Source of the DNA: Halalkalibacter oceani
GTDB lineage: Bacteria > Bacillota > Bacilli > Bacillales > Bacillaceae_D
DNA: 64,000 nt
Reading direction: 5' to 3'
Assembly (NCBI RefSeq): GCF_023715705.1
Contig: NZ_JAMBOS010000001.1
Coordinates: 186,001 to 250,000 of the forward strand
Below, one piece after another: positions 8,343 to 17,008 of the stretch. How positions within the stretch are numbered: position 1 is the stretch's first letter; each line of letters begins with the position of its first letter. The position numbers and the translations under genes are program-made. The notes below the pieces were generated by a model. It searched no databases. It was not told the origin of the DNA and saw only the letters and a list, made by a program, of their open reading frames with translations.

Positions 8343-8361
8343 TGATATATCAGATATGAAA
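8343..8361 (+). promoter_or_regulatory. putative GntR operator, copy 2
   Basis: TGATATATCAGATATGAAA differs from the copy at 7228-7246 at a single base. It stands 31 bases before the GntR gene start, suggesting autoregulation and possibly an internal promoter. Confidence 0.6.
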
Positions 8362-8392
8362 TTTTTTAGAAGGTACATAGGAGTGGTGGAGG

Positions 8393-9088
8393 ATGCGCTT
8401 TGAAGAAATGATAAAACAGGCCAATTTAAAAACAAGAAACATTAAATCGTTACGGGATGTTGCCCTGGAGTTTTTACGGGAAGCGATTTTTTCCGGACAT
8501 TGCAAACCGGGAGATCATCTCAAGGAACGGGAGCTTTCGCAAATGCTAGGGATCAGTACCACCCCTGTAAAAGAAGCACTTAGAGTACTGAGCTATGAAG
8601 GATTAGTCGTAACGGTCCCGCGCAAAGGGACGTATGTATCCGAATTGGTGGATACGTCGATCGAGGAGTTTATGATGTTAAAAGCGATTTTAGAAGGATT
8701 GGCTTCGAGGCTGGCAGCATTAAAGATCACAGAGGATGAATTAAAGGAATTGGAAGCGCAAGTAGCGATTATGAAGCAACTGACAGAAGCAAAGGAAGCG
8801 GAAAGATTGCTGAAGGTGAATTTTAACTTTCACATGAAGATCAGGGAAGCCGCAAAAAATCCAATTTTGCTGCAGACCGTTAATAATGTCAGAGCCTTTG
8901 ATAATGCCTTTCGAAAAAGAGCTTTAAAGCATGACAGTGAAGTCGCAGAAGGATTCAGCGAGCATTATGACATCTATCAGGCGATTAAGGAACGAGATCC
9001 CGACGCCGCAGAAGAAGTAATGAAAAAACACATTATGAGGACAGCAGCCAATGTCTTAAAGCAAAAAGACAACTGCGATTCAACCTGA
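8393..9088 (+). CDS. GntR-family (FadR subfamily, FCD domain) transcriptional regulator
   Basis: 231 residues. The N-terminal winged helix (about 20-85) contains LKERELSQMLGISTTPVKEA and the wing VTVPRKGTYV, typical of GntR. The C-terminal helical FCD ligand domain (about 95-222) keeps the metal-site type histidines in NFNFHMKIR, SEHYDIYQAI and KKHIMRT. FCD regulators usually respond to organic acids, which suits the neighbouring enzymes. The likely targets are the two TGATATATCA operators in this cluster. The ribosome site is GGAGTGGTGG before ATG 8393. Confidence 0.88.
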   Translation: MRFEEMIKQANLKTRNIKSLRDVALEFLREAIFSGHCKPGDHLKERELSQMLGISTTPVKEALRVLSYEGLVVTVPRKGTYVSELVDTSIEEFMMLKAILEGLASRLAALKITEDELKELEAQVAIMKQLTEAKEAERLLKVNFNFHMKIREAAKNPILLQTVNNVRAFDNAFRKRALKHDSEVAEGFSEHYDIYQAIKERDPDAAEEVMKKHIMRTAANVLKQKDNCDST

Positions 9089-9174
9089 GATGGGGGTGAT
9101 AAGCCAACAGACATCTTAAGCCGTAATAGTTTACCATTTCCTGAAAAAACATGATCATACAAGGAGGTCTTTTA

Positions 9175-10203
9175 ATGAAAAAGAAATCGATTTTTTTGCT
9201 TGTTATGATGCTCGTAGTAAGTGTTTTCCTGGCTGCATGTGGTGGAAATGAATCTGCTAGTGAAGGTGAAGCGGGAAATGGTAATTCAGAAAATGAAAGC
9301 GCTTCACATGACTATCCGCAATTTTTGACGGTGGCCGGAGCGACGAGCGGAGGAACGTATTTTTTGCTGGCTAACGCCATTGCTCAGCTAATGGGAAATG
9401 AATTTCCTGATATTGATACGAATGCCCAGTCGACCCCAGGTTCCCCGGTAATCCTTGAAAATATTCAAAAAGGGGAGGCTGAATTAGGCATCGCTCAAGC
9501 AGGGGTGGCGGCCGAAGCGTATAATGGCACCGGTCAATTTGAAGGGAACGCTTTAACGGACATTAGGCAAATCACTTATTTTTACCCAAATGTTATGCAG
9601 TTTGTTGTACGAAGTGATGCGGGAATTAATTCGGTCGAGGATTTTGCCGGTAAGACAATCGCCGTCGGAGCTGCCGGCAGCGCTACCGAGATAAACAGTC
9701 AGGATCTCGTGGCAGCCGTTGGCTTAACCTATGATGACATCACTCCTGAATATGTCAGTGAGTCGCAGGCAGTTGAGTTGATGAGGAACAGACAGGCGGA
9801 CGGTGCCAATCTGATCGCCGCGTTAGGCAGTTCCAATATGCTCGATATATTAAGTACCGGCGATTATCAAATTCTTGAAATCGATAAAGCAACCGTTGAA
9901 AAGCTGGCAGAAGTGAACGAAGCGTATTATCCATACACGATCCCGGCAGATACGTATCCGAACCAGCCGGAGCCAATTGAAACGTTTGCCGTGGCGAACT
10001 GGCTGCATGGAAGTGCCGAATTGTCTGATAAATTTGTTTATGAAATGTTAACCGTCATTTATGACAATATTGATTTCCTGGAGGAGACGCATAGTGTCGC
10101 CAGTCATATTGATTTAGACGACGCTTTGGAAGGCCAGACGATTCCTCTCCATGACGGTGCCGTTAAATTTTTTGAGGAACATGGCTTAGAAGTAAATCAA
10201 TAA
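9175..10203 (+). CDS. TAXI-family TRAP transporter solute-binding lipoprotein
   Basis: 342 residues. A lipoprotein signal peptide ends in the lipobox LAAC with Cys22, so the mature protein is membrane-tethered outside the cell. After a Ser/Glu/Asn-rich linker, the TAXI signature GATSGGTYFLLANAIAQL follows, then PGSPVILENIQKGEAELGIAQ. It captures the substrate, probably an organic acid, and hands it to the permease encoded next. The start is ATG 9175 behind a perfect AAGGAGGT at 9161-9168; an in-frame ATG at 9151 precedes that site and is rejected. Confidence 0.9.
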   Translation: MKKKSIFLLVMMLVVSVFLAACGGNESASEGEAGNGNSENESASHDYPQFLTVAGATSGGTYFLLANAIAQLMGNEFPDIDTNAQSTPGSPVILENIQKGEAELGIAQAGVAAEAYNGTGQFEGNALTDIRQITYFYPNVMQFVVRSDAGINSVEDFAGKTIAVGAAGSATEINSQDLVAAVGLTYDDITPEYVSESQAVELMRNRQADGANLIAALGSSNMLDILSTGDYQILEIDKATVEKLAEVNEAYYPYTIPADTYPNQPEPIETFAVANWLHGSAELSDKFVYEMLTVIYDNIDFLEETHSVASHIDLDDALEGQTIPLHDGAVKFFEEHGLEVNQ

Positions 10204-10301
10204 CTACATTCTCACTGTTCGGTGCTCAGGGTTGGCGAAATGGCTTTGAGCACTTATGAATCTACTGATCAAGCAGAAATGAGTGGAAAAGAGGTGAAAG
10301 A

Positions 10302-12299
10302 ATGGATCAAAACAGGCTAAAGGAACAAGGTGAGAAGAACCCTGATCAGAACGGGAAAGTGGATATTGAAGCCATCTCGAAAAAATTTGATATCGAAACA
10401 CGCTACCGCGATATAAAAGGAAAAGCAGGTTTGCTCATCACCGCAATCGCAGTGGCGATGTCAGCTTTTCATTTATTTACGGCTGCTTTTCCGATGGTAA
10501 GCACCCAGCATCGCGCCATGCACTTAGCCTTTACGTTAGTGTTGATTTTTTTGCTTTACCCGGGAAGAAAGAAATCAAGAAAAGATAAACCGACTGTTTT
10601 TGATTATCTTTTTGCGATAGTCGCTGCTGTCTCCACCGGTTATTTAGTCGTGATGTTTGAAACGATCGCGATCAGGGGGATGTCCACGACGACGCTTGAT
10701 CTCGTGATGGGCTTTATTACAATGGTCGCTGTTCTTGAAGCAACAAGAAGGTGTATTGGGATTGAACTGCCTGTCTTAGCCCTACTGTTTCTAGGTTTTG
10801 CCTATCTGGGCCCTTATTTGCCGGGAGGGTTGACTCACCGTGGCTACAGTTTGACAACTTTAATCGAGCATATGTATATCGGCAGTGAAGGGATTTTCGG
10901 GATTGCGTTAGGAACGTCGGCGACCTATATTTTCTTATTTATCCTGTTTGGCGCGTTTCTGAATGGCACGGGGCTGTCGGCGTTTTTCACCAATGCCTCT
11001 ATGGCGCTTGCCGGCCATCGGGCAGGCGGTCCGGCCAAGGTTTCGATATTGACGAGCGGATCGTTGGGAATGATCAATGGAAGTGCCGTGGCCAATGTAG
11101 CCACGACCGGGGTTTTTACTATTCCTCTGATGAGTAAGATCGGCTATAAAAGGCGATTTGCAGCCGGAGTGGAAGCGACTGCTTCAACAGGCGGACAGTT
11201 TACACCACCTATTATGGGGACGGCGGCTTTCATTATGGCTGAGTTTCTCGGAATCCCGTATACGAGTATTATCATTGCGGCGATTATACCAGCTATTCTA
11301 TATTTCACTGCTCTCTGGTTTATGGTGCACTTTGAAGCGCTTAAGTCAGGCTTGCGTGGTGTGCCGAAGGAGCAGCTGCCCGATGTCAAAAAGATAGTTT
11401 TGGAGCGGGGACATCTTTTGCTGCCGATTGGCTTACTCTTATTTATGCTGTTTGCCGGCTATACCCCCGTATATGCGGCTTTCTATTCCATCGTCGCTAC
11501 CTATGCTGTTAGTTTTTTGAGAAAGTCTACGAGAATGAATATGAAATCATTAGTGAGAACGCTGGAAATGGGGGCGAAAGGGGCGATTTCTGTCGCGATA
11601 GCAACCGCTGTTGTCGGCTTTATTATTGGCGTCGTATCACTAACCGGAGTTGGTCTGAAATTAGCCAACTTGATTCTGGTCATTTCGAATGAACAGCTTT
11701 TCTTAACGTTAGTGCTGACAATGCTGACCGCGATCATTCTTGGAATGGGACTGCCGACGGCCGCCTGTTATATTGTTGGAGCGACTGTTGCTGCTCCCGC
11801 CCTTACGCAATTGGGCGTAGAACCGATTGTGGCACATTTCTTCGTGTTATATTTCGCCTGTTTATCAGCGATTACACCACCGGTCGCGCTAGCCTCTTAT
11901 GCTGGAGCAGGTATAGCAGGGGAAAGCCCGTCTAAAGTCGGTTGGACTGCTTTTCGCCTTGGGATAACCGGCTTTATCGTGCCGTATATTTTTGTCTATT
12001 CGCCGGTCTTGCTTCTGCAAACAGATGAGTATTTATCGGCAATTTTAGCCTTTATTACCGCTGTAATCGGCGTCTTTGCGCTTGGCACGGCGGTCGTTGG
12101 CTACTTTATGGATCATACGAGATGGTTTGAGAGAATTCTTTTGCTCGCTTGCTCGTTTACGTTAATTTTTGCCGGGCTGTGGACGGATCTTGCCGGGATC
12201 GCGCTCCTGCTCACAGTCGTCGTTTTACAATCGAGGAGAACGAAGAGGGTTCACCGCTCCGGCATAGAGAAAAAACTTGAAAATGACCTAACCTCATAA
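10302..12299 (+). CDS. TRAP transporter permease, fused 4TM/12TM (DctQM type)
   Basis: 665-residue polytopic membrane protein with about 16 hydrophobic segments. The first four (to about residue 150) correspond to the small DctQ-like subunit; the rest is the large DctM-like subunit with MVAVLEATRR, GSLGMINGSAVANVATTGVFTIP, TASTGGQFTPPIMGTAAF and GMGLPTAACYIVGATVAAP. Such fusions pair with TAXI binding proteins, as here. Import is driven by an ion gradient. The N-terminal 45 residues are hydrophilic. The ATG at 10302 follows GAGGTGAAAG, 98 bases after the binding-protein gene. Confidence 0.9.
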   Translation: MDQNRLKEQGEKNPDQNGKVDIEAISKKFDIETRYRDIKGKAGLLITAIAVAMSAFHLFTAAFPMVSTQHRAMHLAFTLVLIFLLYPGRKKSRKDKPTVFDYLFAIVAAVSTGYLVVMFETIAIRGMSTTTLDLVMGFITMVAVLEATRRCIGIELPVLALLFLGFAYLGPYLPGGLTHRGYSLTTLIEHMYIGSEGIFGIALGTSATYIFLFILFGAFLNGTGLSAFFTNASMALAGHRAGGPAKVSILTSGSLGMINGSAVANVATTGVFTIPLMSKIGYKRRFAAGVEATASTGGQFTPPIMGTAAFIMAEFLGIPYTSIIIAAIIPAILYFTALWFMVHFEALKSGLRGVPKEQLPDVKKIVLERGHLLLPIGLLLFMLFAGYTPVYAAFYSIVATYAVSFLRKSTRMNMKSLVRTLEMGAKGAISVAIATAVVGFIIGVVSLTGVGLKLANLILVISNEQLFLTLVLTMLTAIILGMGLPTAACYIVGATVAAPALTQLGVEPIVAHFFVLYFACLSAITPPVALASYAGAGIAGESPSKVGWTAFRLGITGFIVPYIFVYSPVLLLQTDEYLSAILAFITAVIGVFALGTAVVGYFMDHTRWFERILLLACSFTLIFAGLWTDLAGIALLLTVVVLQSRRTKRVHRSGIEKKLENDLTS

Positions 12300-12315
12300 A
12301 AAAGGAGTAGATTCG

Positions 12316-13092
12316 ATGTTTCAAAATCAATTAAAAGCTCAGTTACGTCACACAAAGCAAACAGCATTTGGGGTATTCATCGGCTTTCCTGCGACTTCAA
12401 TGGTAGAAATGGCAGCCTATAACGGGTTTGATGTCGTCGTCATTGACAATGAACATGGGATGCTGTCAGCAGAGAATATTGAACAGATGGTTATCGCTGC
12501 CGAGCATGCCGGCGCAACGCCGATCGTCCGGGTAGTGTCAAGCAGCCCGGAGGAAATTTTAAAGGCAATGGACCGGGGAGCTCACGGGGTTCATGTGCCG
12601 CAAGTGGATACGAGGGAGGAGGCTGAGCAGGTTGTTCAGGCTGTGAAATATCCACCGCTTGGAAAACGAGGTGCCGCTTTTTCGATGCGGGCGGCCCGGT
12701 ATGGGACTGTTCCTGTCTCCGATTATTTGCGGCATGCTAACGAGCAATCATTCGTATGCATTCATATCGAAAGTAAAAAAGCTTTGGAAAATATCGACGA
12801 CATTCTTAGCGTCGCCGGAATTGATCTCGTTTATATCGGACCGACTGACTTATCGGTTTCCCTTGGTTATGAGGGGAGTATCGACCATCCGGAATTGCTG
12901 AAAGCGGTTGATGTGATTCAAGAAGCCGCGCGCAAACAAGGAATTAAGGTAGGGATTCATACGAAGGATGTGAAAGGAGCGGTCATGCGCAAAGAATGGG
13001 GAGCCGATTATGTATGTCTCACGGTGACATCCCTGATAAACCAAAGCTTTGCAGAATATATTAACCAGACAAAGAAACAGGGAGTGAACTAA
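12316..13092 (+). CDS. HpcH/HpaI-family class II (metal-dependent) aldolase
   Basis: 258-residue TIM-barrel aldolase. E. coli HpaI residues His45, Arg70, Glu149 and Asp175 correspond to His47 (IDNEHGML), Arg72 (PIVRV), Glu152 (IHIESKKALENID) and Asp178 (IGPTDLSVSLG), so the catalytic and metal-binding set is complete. Relatives cleave 4-hydroxy-2-oxo acids to pyruvate plus an aldehyde (HpaI, GarL, RhmA); which substrate applies here cannot be told. It follows the permease by 16 bases with AAAGGAG, and is co-transcribed with the transport genes. Confidence 0.87.
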   Translation: MFQNQLKAQLRHTKQTAFGVFIGFPATSMVEMAAYNGFDVVVIDNEHGMLSAENIEQMVIAAEHAGATPIVRVVSSSPEEILKAMDRGAHGVHVPQVDTREEAEQVVQAVKYPPLGKRGAAFSMRAARYGTVPVSDYLRHANEQSFVCIHIESKKALENIDDILSVAGIDLVYIGPTDLSVSLGYEGSIDHPELLKAVDVIQEAARKQGIKVGIHTKDVKGAVMRKEWGADYVCLTVTSLINQSFAEYINQTKKQGVN

Positions 13093-13212
13093 GTCGATGA
13101 ACAAGCGCCGGTCGCGCGATGAAACGAAGAGGACAGAAAGAGGAATCAGCCGTTTTGGCTCGGTGGAGGCTTGAAAAACTGACTTCAAAATAGGAGACGG
13201 GAGACGATCAAC

Positions 13213-14889
13213 GTGACGAAAACGAAAACTATGACAGCTGCAAAAGCAATCGTGGAAGTGATGATGCGGGAAGGAGTGGAGAAAGCTTTTTGTGTGCCGG
13301 GGGAAAGCTATTTGAGTGTGATGGACGCCATGTATGATTCGGAGATCGAGCTAATCAGCGGCCGGCAGGAAGGAGGGGTCGCTTTCATGGCGGAAGGGTA
13401 TGCGAAAGCCTCCGGTAAAGTCGGGGTTTGCCTCGCAACACGTGGTCCGGGAGCGACAAATCTGTCAATTGGTCTTCATACGGCCTATCAGGATTCGACG
13501 CCACTGGTTGCTTTGATCGGACAGGTTGAAAGCGGCTTTAGAGGAAGAGAAGGATTTCAGGAAATTGATTTGGCGGAGTATTTTAAGCATGTCGTAAAAT
13601 GGACGACGGAATTAAGAGAGCCTGAGCGGGTGCCTGAGCTTGTTCACAGAGCCTTTCATATTGCCAGATCAGGCCGGCCCGGGCCGGTGTTGATTTCACT
13701 GCCGGTCGATGTGTTAGACAAGGTGGCGGACATGAATTTCACGGGTTTATCCGTGTCGGCAAAGCCCCGGCCTGCTGCTGAGGCGATGAAAGAGACGAGG
13801 CGCTTTTTGGAACAGGCGAAGCGCCCGGTAATTATTGCTGGAGCCGGGGTAACTCATACGAAATCTGCCGCTGAACTCGTTAAAGTAGCAGAAGTACTTC
13901 ATTGTCCGGTCGTCACGTCATTTCGGAGATTCGATGCCTTTCCAAATCAACATCCCCACTATGTCGGCTCGCTCGGTCTTGGCACACCAGATTATTTGAT
14001 CAGGCTTGTCCAAGAAGCTGATCTCGTTCTGGCGGTAGGAACACGCTTTTCACAAATTACAACGCAAAATTATACCTTGCTAACTGACAAACAACGATTA
14101 ATTCATGTTGACATTTCAGAAGAGGAGCTGTTTAAATCTTATCGTCCGACGCTCGGAATTGTCAGTGATGCCAAGCAGTTTTTGACCGATCTACTGTCTG
14201 AAATTGAACAGGACTACCAGGCGAACGCCGATCCTGACTTTCTTGCTGACGGGAGGAGAAACTATGTGGAGTTTTCGACGCCAAAGCCGGTCAGGGAAGA
14301 GGAGTTTGTCAATTTGGAAGGCGTTATGTACGACATTTGCCGGACATTCCCGGACGAGGCGGTTTTAACGAGTGACGCTGGAAACTTCTTTGGCTGGATG
14401 TATCGGTATTACCGCTATAAGCGTGAAGGGACATTTGTTGGGCCGACCTCCGGGGCGATGGGCTACGCCCTTCCGGCTGCCATCGGGGCGAAGCTGGCTT
14501 GTCCGGAACGACCTGTGATTGCTTTTGCCGGGGACGGCGGGGCGATGATGACGATTCAGGAGCTTGAAACAGCCGTGCGGAACAAGATTCCGATTATCTT
14601 TCTAGTGTTCAACAATAATATGTACGGGACAATACGAATGCATCAGGAGAAGAATTTTCCGGAGCGGGTCATCGCCACCGATCTGTCCAATCCTAATTTT
14701 GCCGAGCTGATGGAGCTGTTTGGCGGCGAAGGCATTTTAGTTCAGAATAATGAAGAGTTTCTCCCGGCGATAAGGCGAGCGCTGACATTTGAGACCCCTT
14801 GTCTGATTGAGCTGCGAACTGATCCTGACCAAATTTCAGTGACGAGGACGATCAGGGAGTTGAAAGACAATTCGCGTCAAAGCGTGTAG
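13213..14889 (+). CDS. thiamine diphosphate enzyme, acetolactate synthase-like
   Basis: 558 residues with the three-domain layout of the acetolactate synthase / decarboxylase superfamily. The N-terminal PYR domain has catalytic Glu53 (SGRQEGGVAFMAEGYA); the central domain follows (about 185-330). The C-terminal PP domain has GDGG (440-443) and NNNMYGTIR, which bind Mg-ThDP. FQEIDLAEYFKH resembles acetolactate synthases. The presence of Glu53 argues against glyoxylate carboligase. It probably decarboxylates or ligates a 2-oxo acid made by the cluster. GTG 13213 follows GGGAG. It ends at a strong terminator. Confidence 0.83.
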   Translation: MTKTKTMTAAKAIVEVMMREGVEKAFCVPGESYLSVMDAMYDSEIELISGRQEGGVAFMAEGYAKASGKVGVCLATRGPGATNLSIGLHTAYQDSTPLVALIGQVESGFRGREGFQEIDLAEYFKHVVKWTTELREPERVPELVHRAFHIARSGRPGPVLISLPVDVLDKVADMNFTGLSVSAKPRPAAEAMKETRRFLEQAKRPVIIAGAGVTHTKSAAELVKVAEVLHCPVVTSFRRFDAFPNQHPHYVGSLGLGTPDYLIRLVQEADLVLAVGTRFSQITTQNYTLLTDKQRLIHVDISEEELFKSYRPTLGIVSDAKQFLTDLLSEIEQDYQANADPDFLADGRRNYVEFSTPKPVREEEFVNLEGVMYDICRTFPDEAVLTSDAGNFFGWMYRYYRYKREGTFVGPTSGAMGYALPAAIGAKLACPERPVIAFAGDGGAMMTIQELETAVRNKIPIIFLVFNNNMYGTIRMHQEKNFPERVIATDLSNPNFAELMELFGGEGILVQNNEEFLPAIRRALTFETPCLIELRTDPDQISVTRTIRELKDNSRQSV

Positions 14890-14983
14890 CCGCCTTTGAC
14901 GAAAAGGAACGGAACGTTGGACAGTTGCTCGATTCATGAGGCAAGGAGCAGGAAGAATTCGCTCGGTTTTATCTGATAGCGGC

Positions 14984-15052
14984 GGCTCCGCTCATTGCTT
15001 AGAGGGCGGGATAAAAGGCAGTTTTTTACCTTTTATCCCGCCCTCTTTTAGC
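14984..15052 (+). terminator. cluster terminator; inverted copy of dispersed hairpin repeat with conserved tail
   Basis: AGAGGGCGGGATAAAAG (15001-15017) pairs perfectly with CTTTTATCCCGCCCTCT, followed by TTTTA, closing the accessory cluster. Immediately before it, 14984-15000 is the reverse complement of AAGCAATGAGCGGAGCC, the tail that follows other hairpins of this family at 58919 and 40292. On the minus strand this copy therefore has the same layout as those. Confidence 0.85.
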
Positions 15053-15179
15053 TGTGCTTACGTCTGACCCTTTCCCTTTCCAAAGATAGCTGTCATCTGC
15101 TGATCATTTCCCGGTGAAGAAAAATGCTGACAAATTTATTAAAAATCTCTGAAAATAACAACCGTCAGCTTGTCATGAA

Positions 15180-15212
15180 ATGACAGACTTTTTAATAGGA
15201 TGTAGATATACT
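15180..15212 (+). promoter_or_regulatory. possible Spo0A-type spoIIG promoter with long spacer
   Basis: ATGACA (15180-15185) and TATACT (15207-15212) are separated by 21 bases, longer than normal. The B. subtilis spoIIG promoter is known for a 22-base spacer and dependence on Spo0A. A TGTCAT-GAA-ATGACA palindrome overlaps the -35, and TGACAAA about 50 bases upstream resembles a 0A box (TGTCGAA). The assignment rests on this analogy and on position before spoIIGA. Confidence 0.45.
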
Positions 15213-15248
15213 CGCTTAAAGAGAATGTTTTAGGATGAGAGGGTGGCC

Positions 15249-16169
15249 ATGACCTTATATCTTGACGCCATTTGGTTTCTTAACCTCTGTATCGATTATT
15301 TGCTGCTGATGCTAACCGCTCTGCTTCTAAAAAGGCGGTATAGGCAAAAACGGCTTATTCTCGCCGCGCTATTTGCGTCACTCGTTGTGTTTCTTATGTT
15401 TACATCTTGGACCAGCCTGTTTTACCAGCCGTGGATGAAGGCTCTTTATTCGGCGCTGATCGTGCTGATTGCTTTCGGCTATAAACGGTGGCGGACGTTT
15501 TTGCAATCGCTGCTTATGTTTTATTTTGTCACATTCATGGCCGGCGGCGGTCTGTTTGCCCTTCACTTCTTTTGGCAGACGGAAATCGACCTGCTGTCTT
15601 CGGTTGCCGCTTCAAAAGGGTACGCCGGCAGCGGAATCAGCTGGTTTTTTGTAATAATTGGCTTTCCGCTCGTTTGGTGGTTTTCGAAGAAGCAGTTTGA
15701 GCTAGCGGAATGGCAGCAAGTCCGTTACGATCAGCTGGCGGAAGTGGAAATGACAGTAGCGGGCCATACGTTTACGGCCACGGGTCTTGTTGACAGCGGC
15801 AACCAGCTTTCCGATCCGCTGACAAAAAAGCCGGTGATGATCATCGAGGCCAAGCTGTTGCAGCCTTTTTTTTCCCGGGAGGCACTCGCCCAGCTGCTTC
15901 ATTTTCATGAACAGTCTTCCACTGCGGAAGGCGACAGCCGGCTGTTGGAGCGCGCCTGCATCATTCCATACCGGGTTATTGGACAGTCCTCTCCCTTTTT
16001 AACCGGAATCAGACCCGATCGAGTCGTCGTTACCCAGGGAGGAAAGCGTTATGACACAACTAATGTTTTGCTGGGCATACAAGATAAGGAGCTGTCTGCT
16101 GAAGGAGCTTTTCAATGTATTGTCCATCCGAGGTTGGTTGTCGGAGGCGACAGGGAGAAACTAGCATAA
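15249..16169 (+). CDS. spoIIGA: sporulation sigma-E factor-processing peptidase SpoIIGA
   Basis: 306-residue mother-cell membrane protease that removes the pro-sequence of sigma-E after a signal from the forespore (SpoIIR). Five N-terminal membrane segments (about 1-155) precede a cytosolic aspartyl-protease-like domain with GLVDSGN, where Asp182 matches the catalytic Asp183 of B. subtilis. ATG 15249 is preferred over in-frame GTG 15243 because it is spaced from GAGAGGG and begins MTLYLDAIWFLN like the family. It lies 23 bases before sigE, its substrate's gene. Confidence 0.95.
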   Translation: MTLYLDAIWFLNLCIDYLLLMLTALLLKRRYRQKRLILAALFASLVVFLMFTSWTSLFYQPWMKALYSALIVLIAFGYKRWRTFLQSLLMFYFVTFMAGGGLFALHFFWQTEIDLLSSVAASKGYAGSGISWFFVIIGFPLVWWFSKKQFELAEWQQVRYDQLAEVEMTVAGHTFTATGLVDSGNQLSDPLTKKPVMIIEAKLLQPFFSREALAQLLHFHEQSSTAEGDSRLLERACIIPYRVIGQSSPFLTGIRPDRVVVTQGGKRYDTTNVLLGIQDKELSAEGAFQCIVHPRLVVGGDREKLA

Positions 16170-16192
16170 TGAAACTATAGAGGAGGCTCGTC

Positions 16193-16906
16193 ATGTTAAA
16201 GCTGAAAGCAACATTACTTTGGTACAAAATCATGTATAAGCTCGGAATGAAGGCGGATGAAATTTATTACATAGGGGGAAGTGAAGCTCTTCCGCCGCCG
16301 CTATCAAAGGAGGAGGAAGCGATCCTCTTAAAAAAGCTTCCTTCAGGCGACAAAGCGGTCCGCTCGATGCTGATCGAACGAAATTTGCGGCTTGTTGTTT
16401 ATATAGCGCGTAAGTTTGAAAATACCGGGATTAATATCGAGGACTTGATCAGCATCGGCACGATCGGGCTGATTAAAGCGGTGAACACATTCAACCCGGA
16501 AAAGAAAATCAAGCTGGCTACATATGCCTCGCGCTGCATTGAAAATGAAATTCTGATGTATTTGCGGAGAAATAACAAAACGCGCTCCGAGGTCTCATTC
16601 GATGAACCGCTGAATATTGATTGGGATGGAAATGAGCTGCTGCTCTCCGATGTGCTCGGAACAGAAGACGATATTATTACGAAAGGAATTGAGGAAAAAG
16701 TCGACCGCAAGCTGCTCGTAAAAGCGCTGCACACCCTTAATGACCGCGAAAAGCAGATTATGGAGATGCGCTTTGGACTAGCTGGCGAAGAGGAAAAGAC
16801 ACAAAAGGATGTCGCTGATTTATTAGGGATTTCCCAATCGTATATTTCCCGGCTGGAGAAACGGATTATTAAGCGGCTTCAAAAAGAATTTAATAAAATG
16901 GTCTAA
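16193..16906 (+). CDS. sigE: RNA polymerase sigma-E factor (mother-cell, early)
   Basis: 237 residues, nearly identical to the B. subtilis protein in regions 2 and 4 ([19 protein letters not shown], and [20 protein letters not shown] at the C-terminal helix-turn-helix). The first 28 or so residues form the membrane-binding pro-sequence, and the processing region [17 protein letters not shown] is conserved. It directs the first mother-cell gene set of sporulation. The ATG follows GAGGAGGCTCGTC. It forms an operon with spoIIGA. Confidence 0.98.
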   Translation: MLKLKATLLWYKIMYKLGMKADEIYYIGGSEALPPPLSKEEEAILLKKLPSGDKAVRSMLIERNLRLVVYIARKFENTGINIEDLISIGTIGLIKAVNTFNPEKKIKLATYASRCIENEILMYLRRNNKTRSEVSFDEPLNIDWDGNELLLSDVLGTEDDIITKGIEEKVDRKLLVKALHTLNDREKQIMEMRFGLAGEEEKTQKDVADLLGISQSYISRLEKRIIKRLQKEFNKMV

Positions 16907-16950
16907 ACGGGTTCGAGAAATTTTTTCCTTGTATTTTTTCTTGTCACGAC

Positions 16951-17008
16951 GTGCACGGTCCTTGATGAGCAACTCTTCTCATCGAATGACCGTGCATATT
17001 TTTTTTGC
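16951..17008 (+). terminator. hairpin after sigE
   Basis: TGCACGGTC (16952-16960) pairs with GACCGTGCA (16988-16996), with an inner GATGAG/CTCATC stem and a nine-base T run after it. It would end the spoIIGA-sigE transcript. Its 3' arm and T run overlap the proposed sigma-F promoter of sigG. Confidence 0.75.

Noticed and set aside
9294-9308. Second cre-like site TGAAAGCGCTTCACA
   Set aside because: It lies inside the linker-coding part of the TAXI gene, mismatches the consensus 3' half, and occurs in Glu-Ser-Ala codons by composition.
5900-14889. A sulfolactate pathway (Ldh2 as ComC, ThDP enzyme as sulfopyruvate decarboxylase or Xsc)
   Set aside because: There is no sulfo-lyase, phosphate acetyltransferase or sulfite exporter, and the ThDP enzyme is acetolactate-synthase-like. 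Nothing specific supports sulfonates.
13213-14889. Glyoxylate carboligase identity for the ThDP enzyme
   Set aside because: Glyoxylate carboligase lacks the conserved catalytic Glu, which is present here as Glu53.
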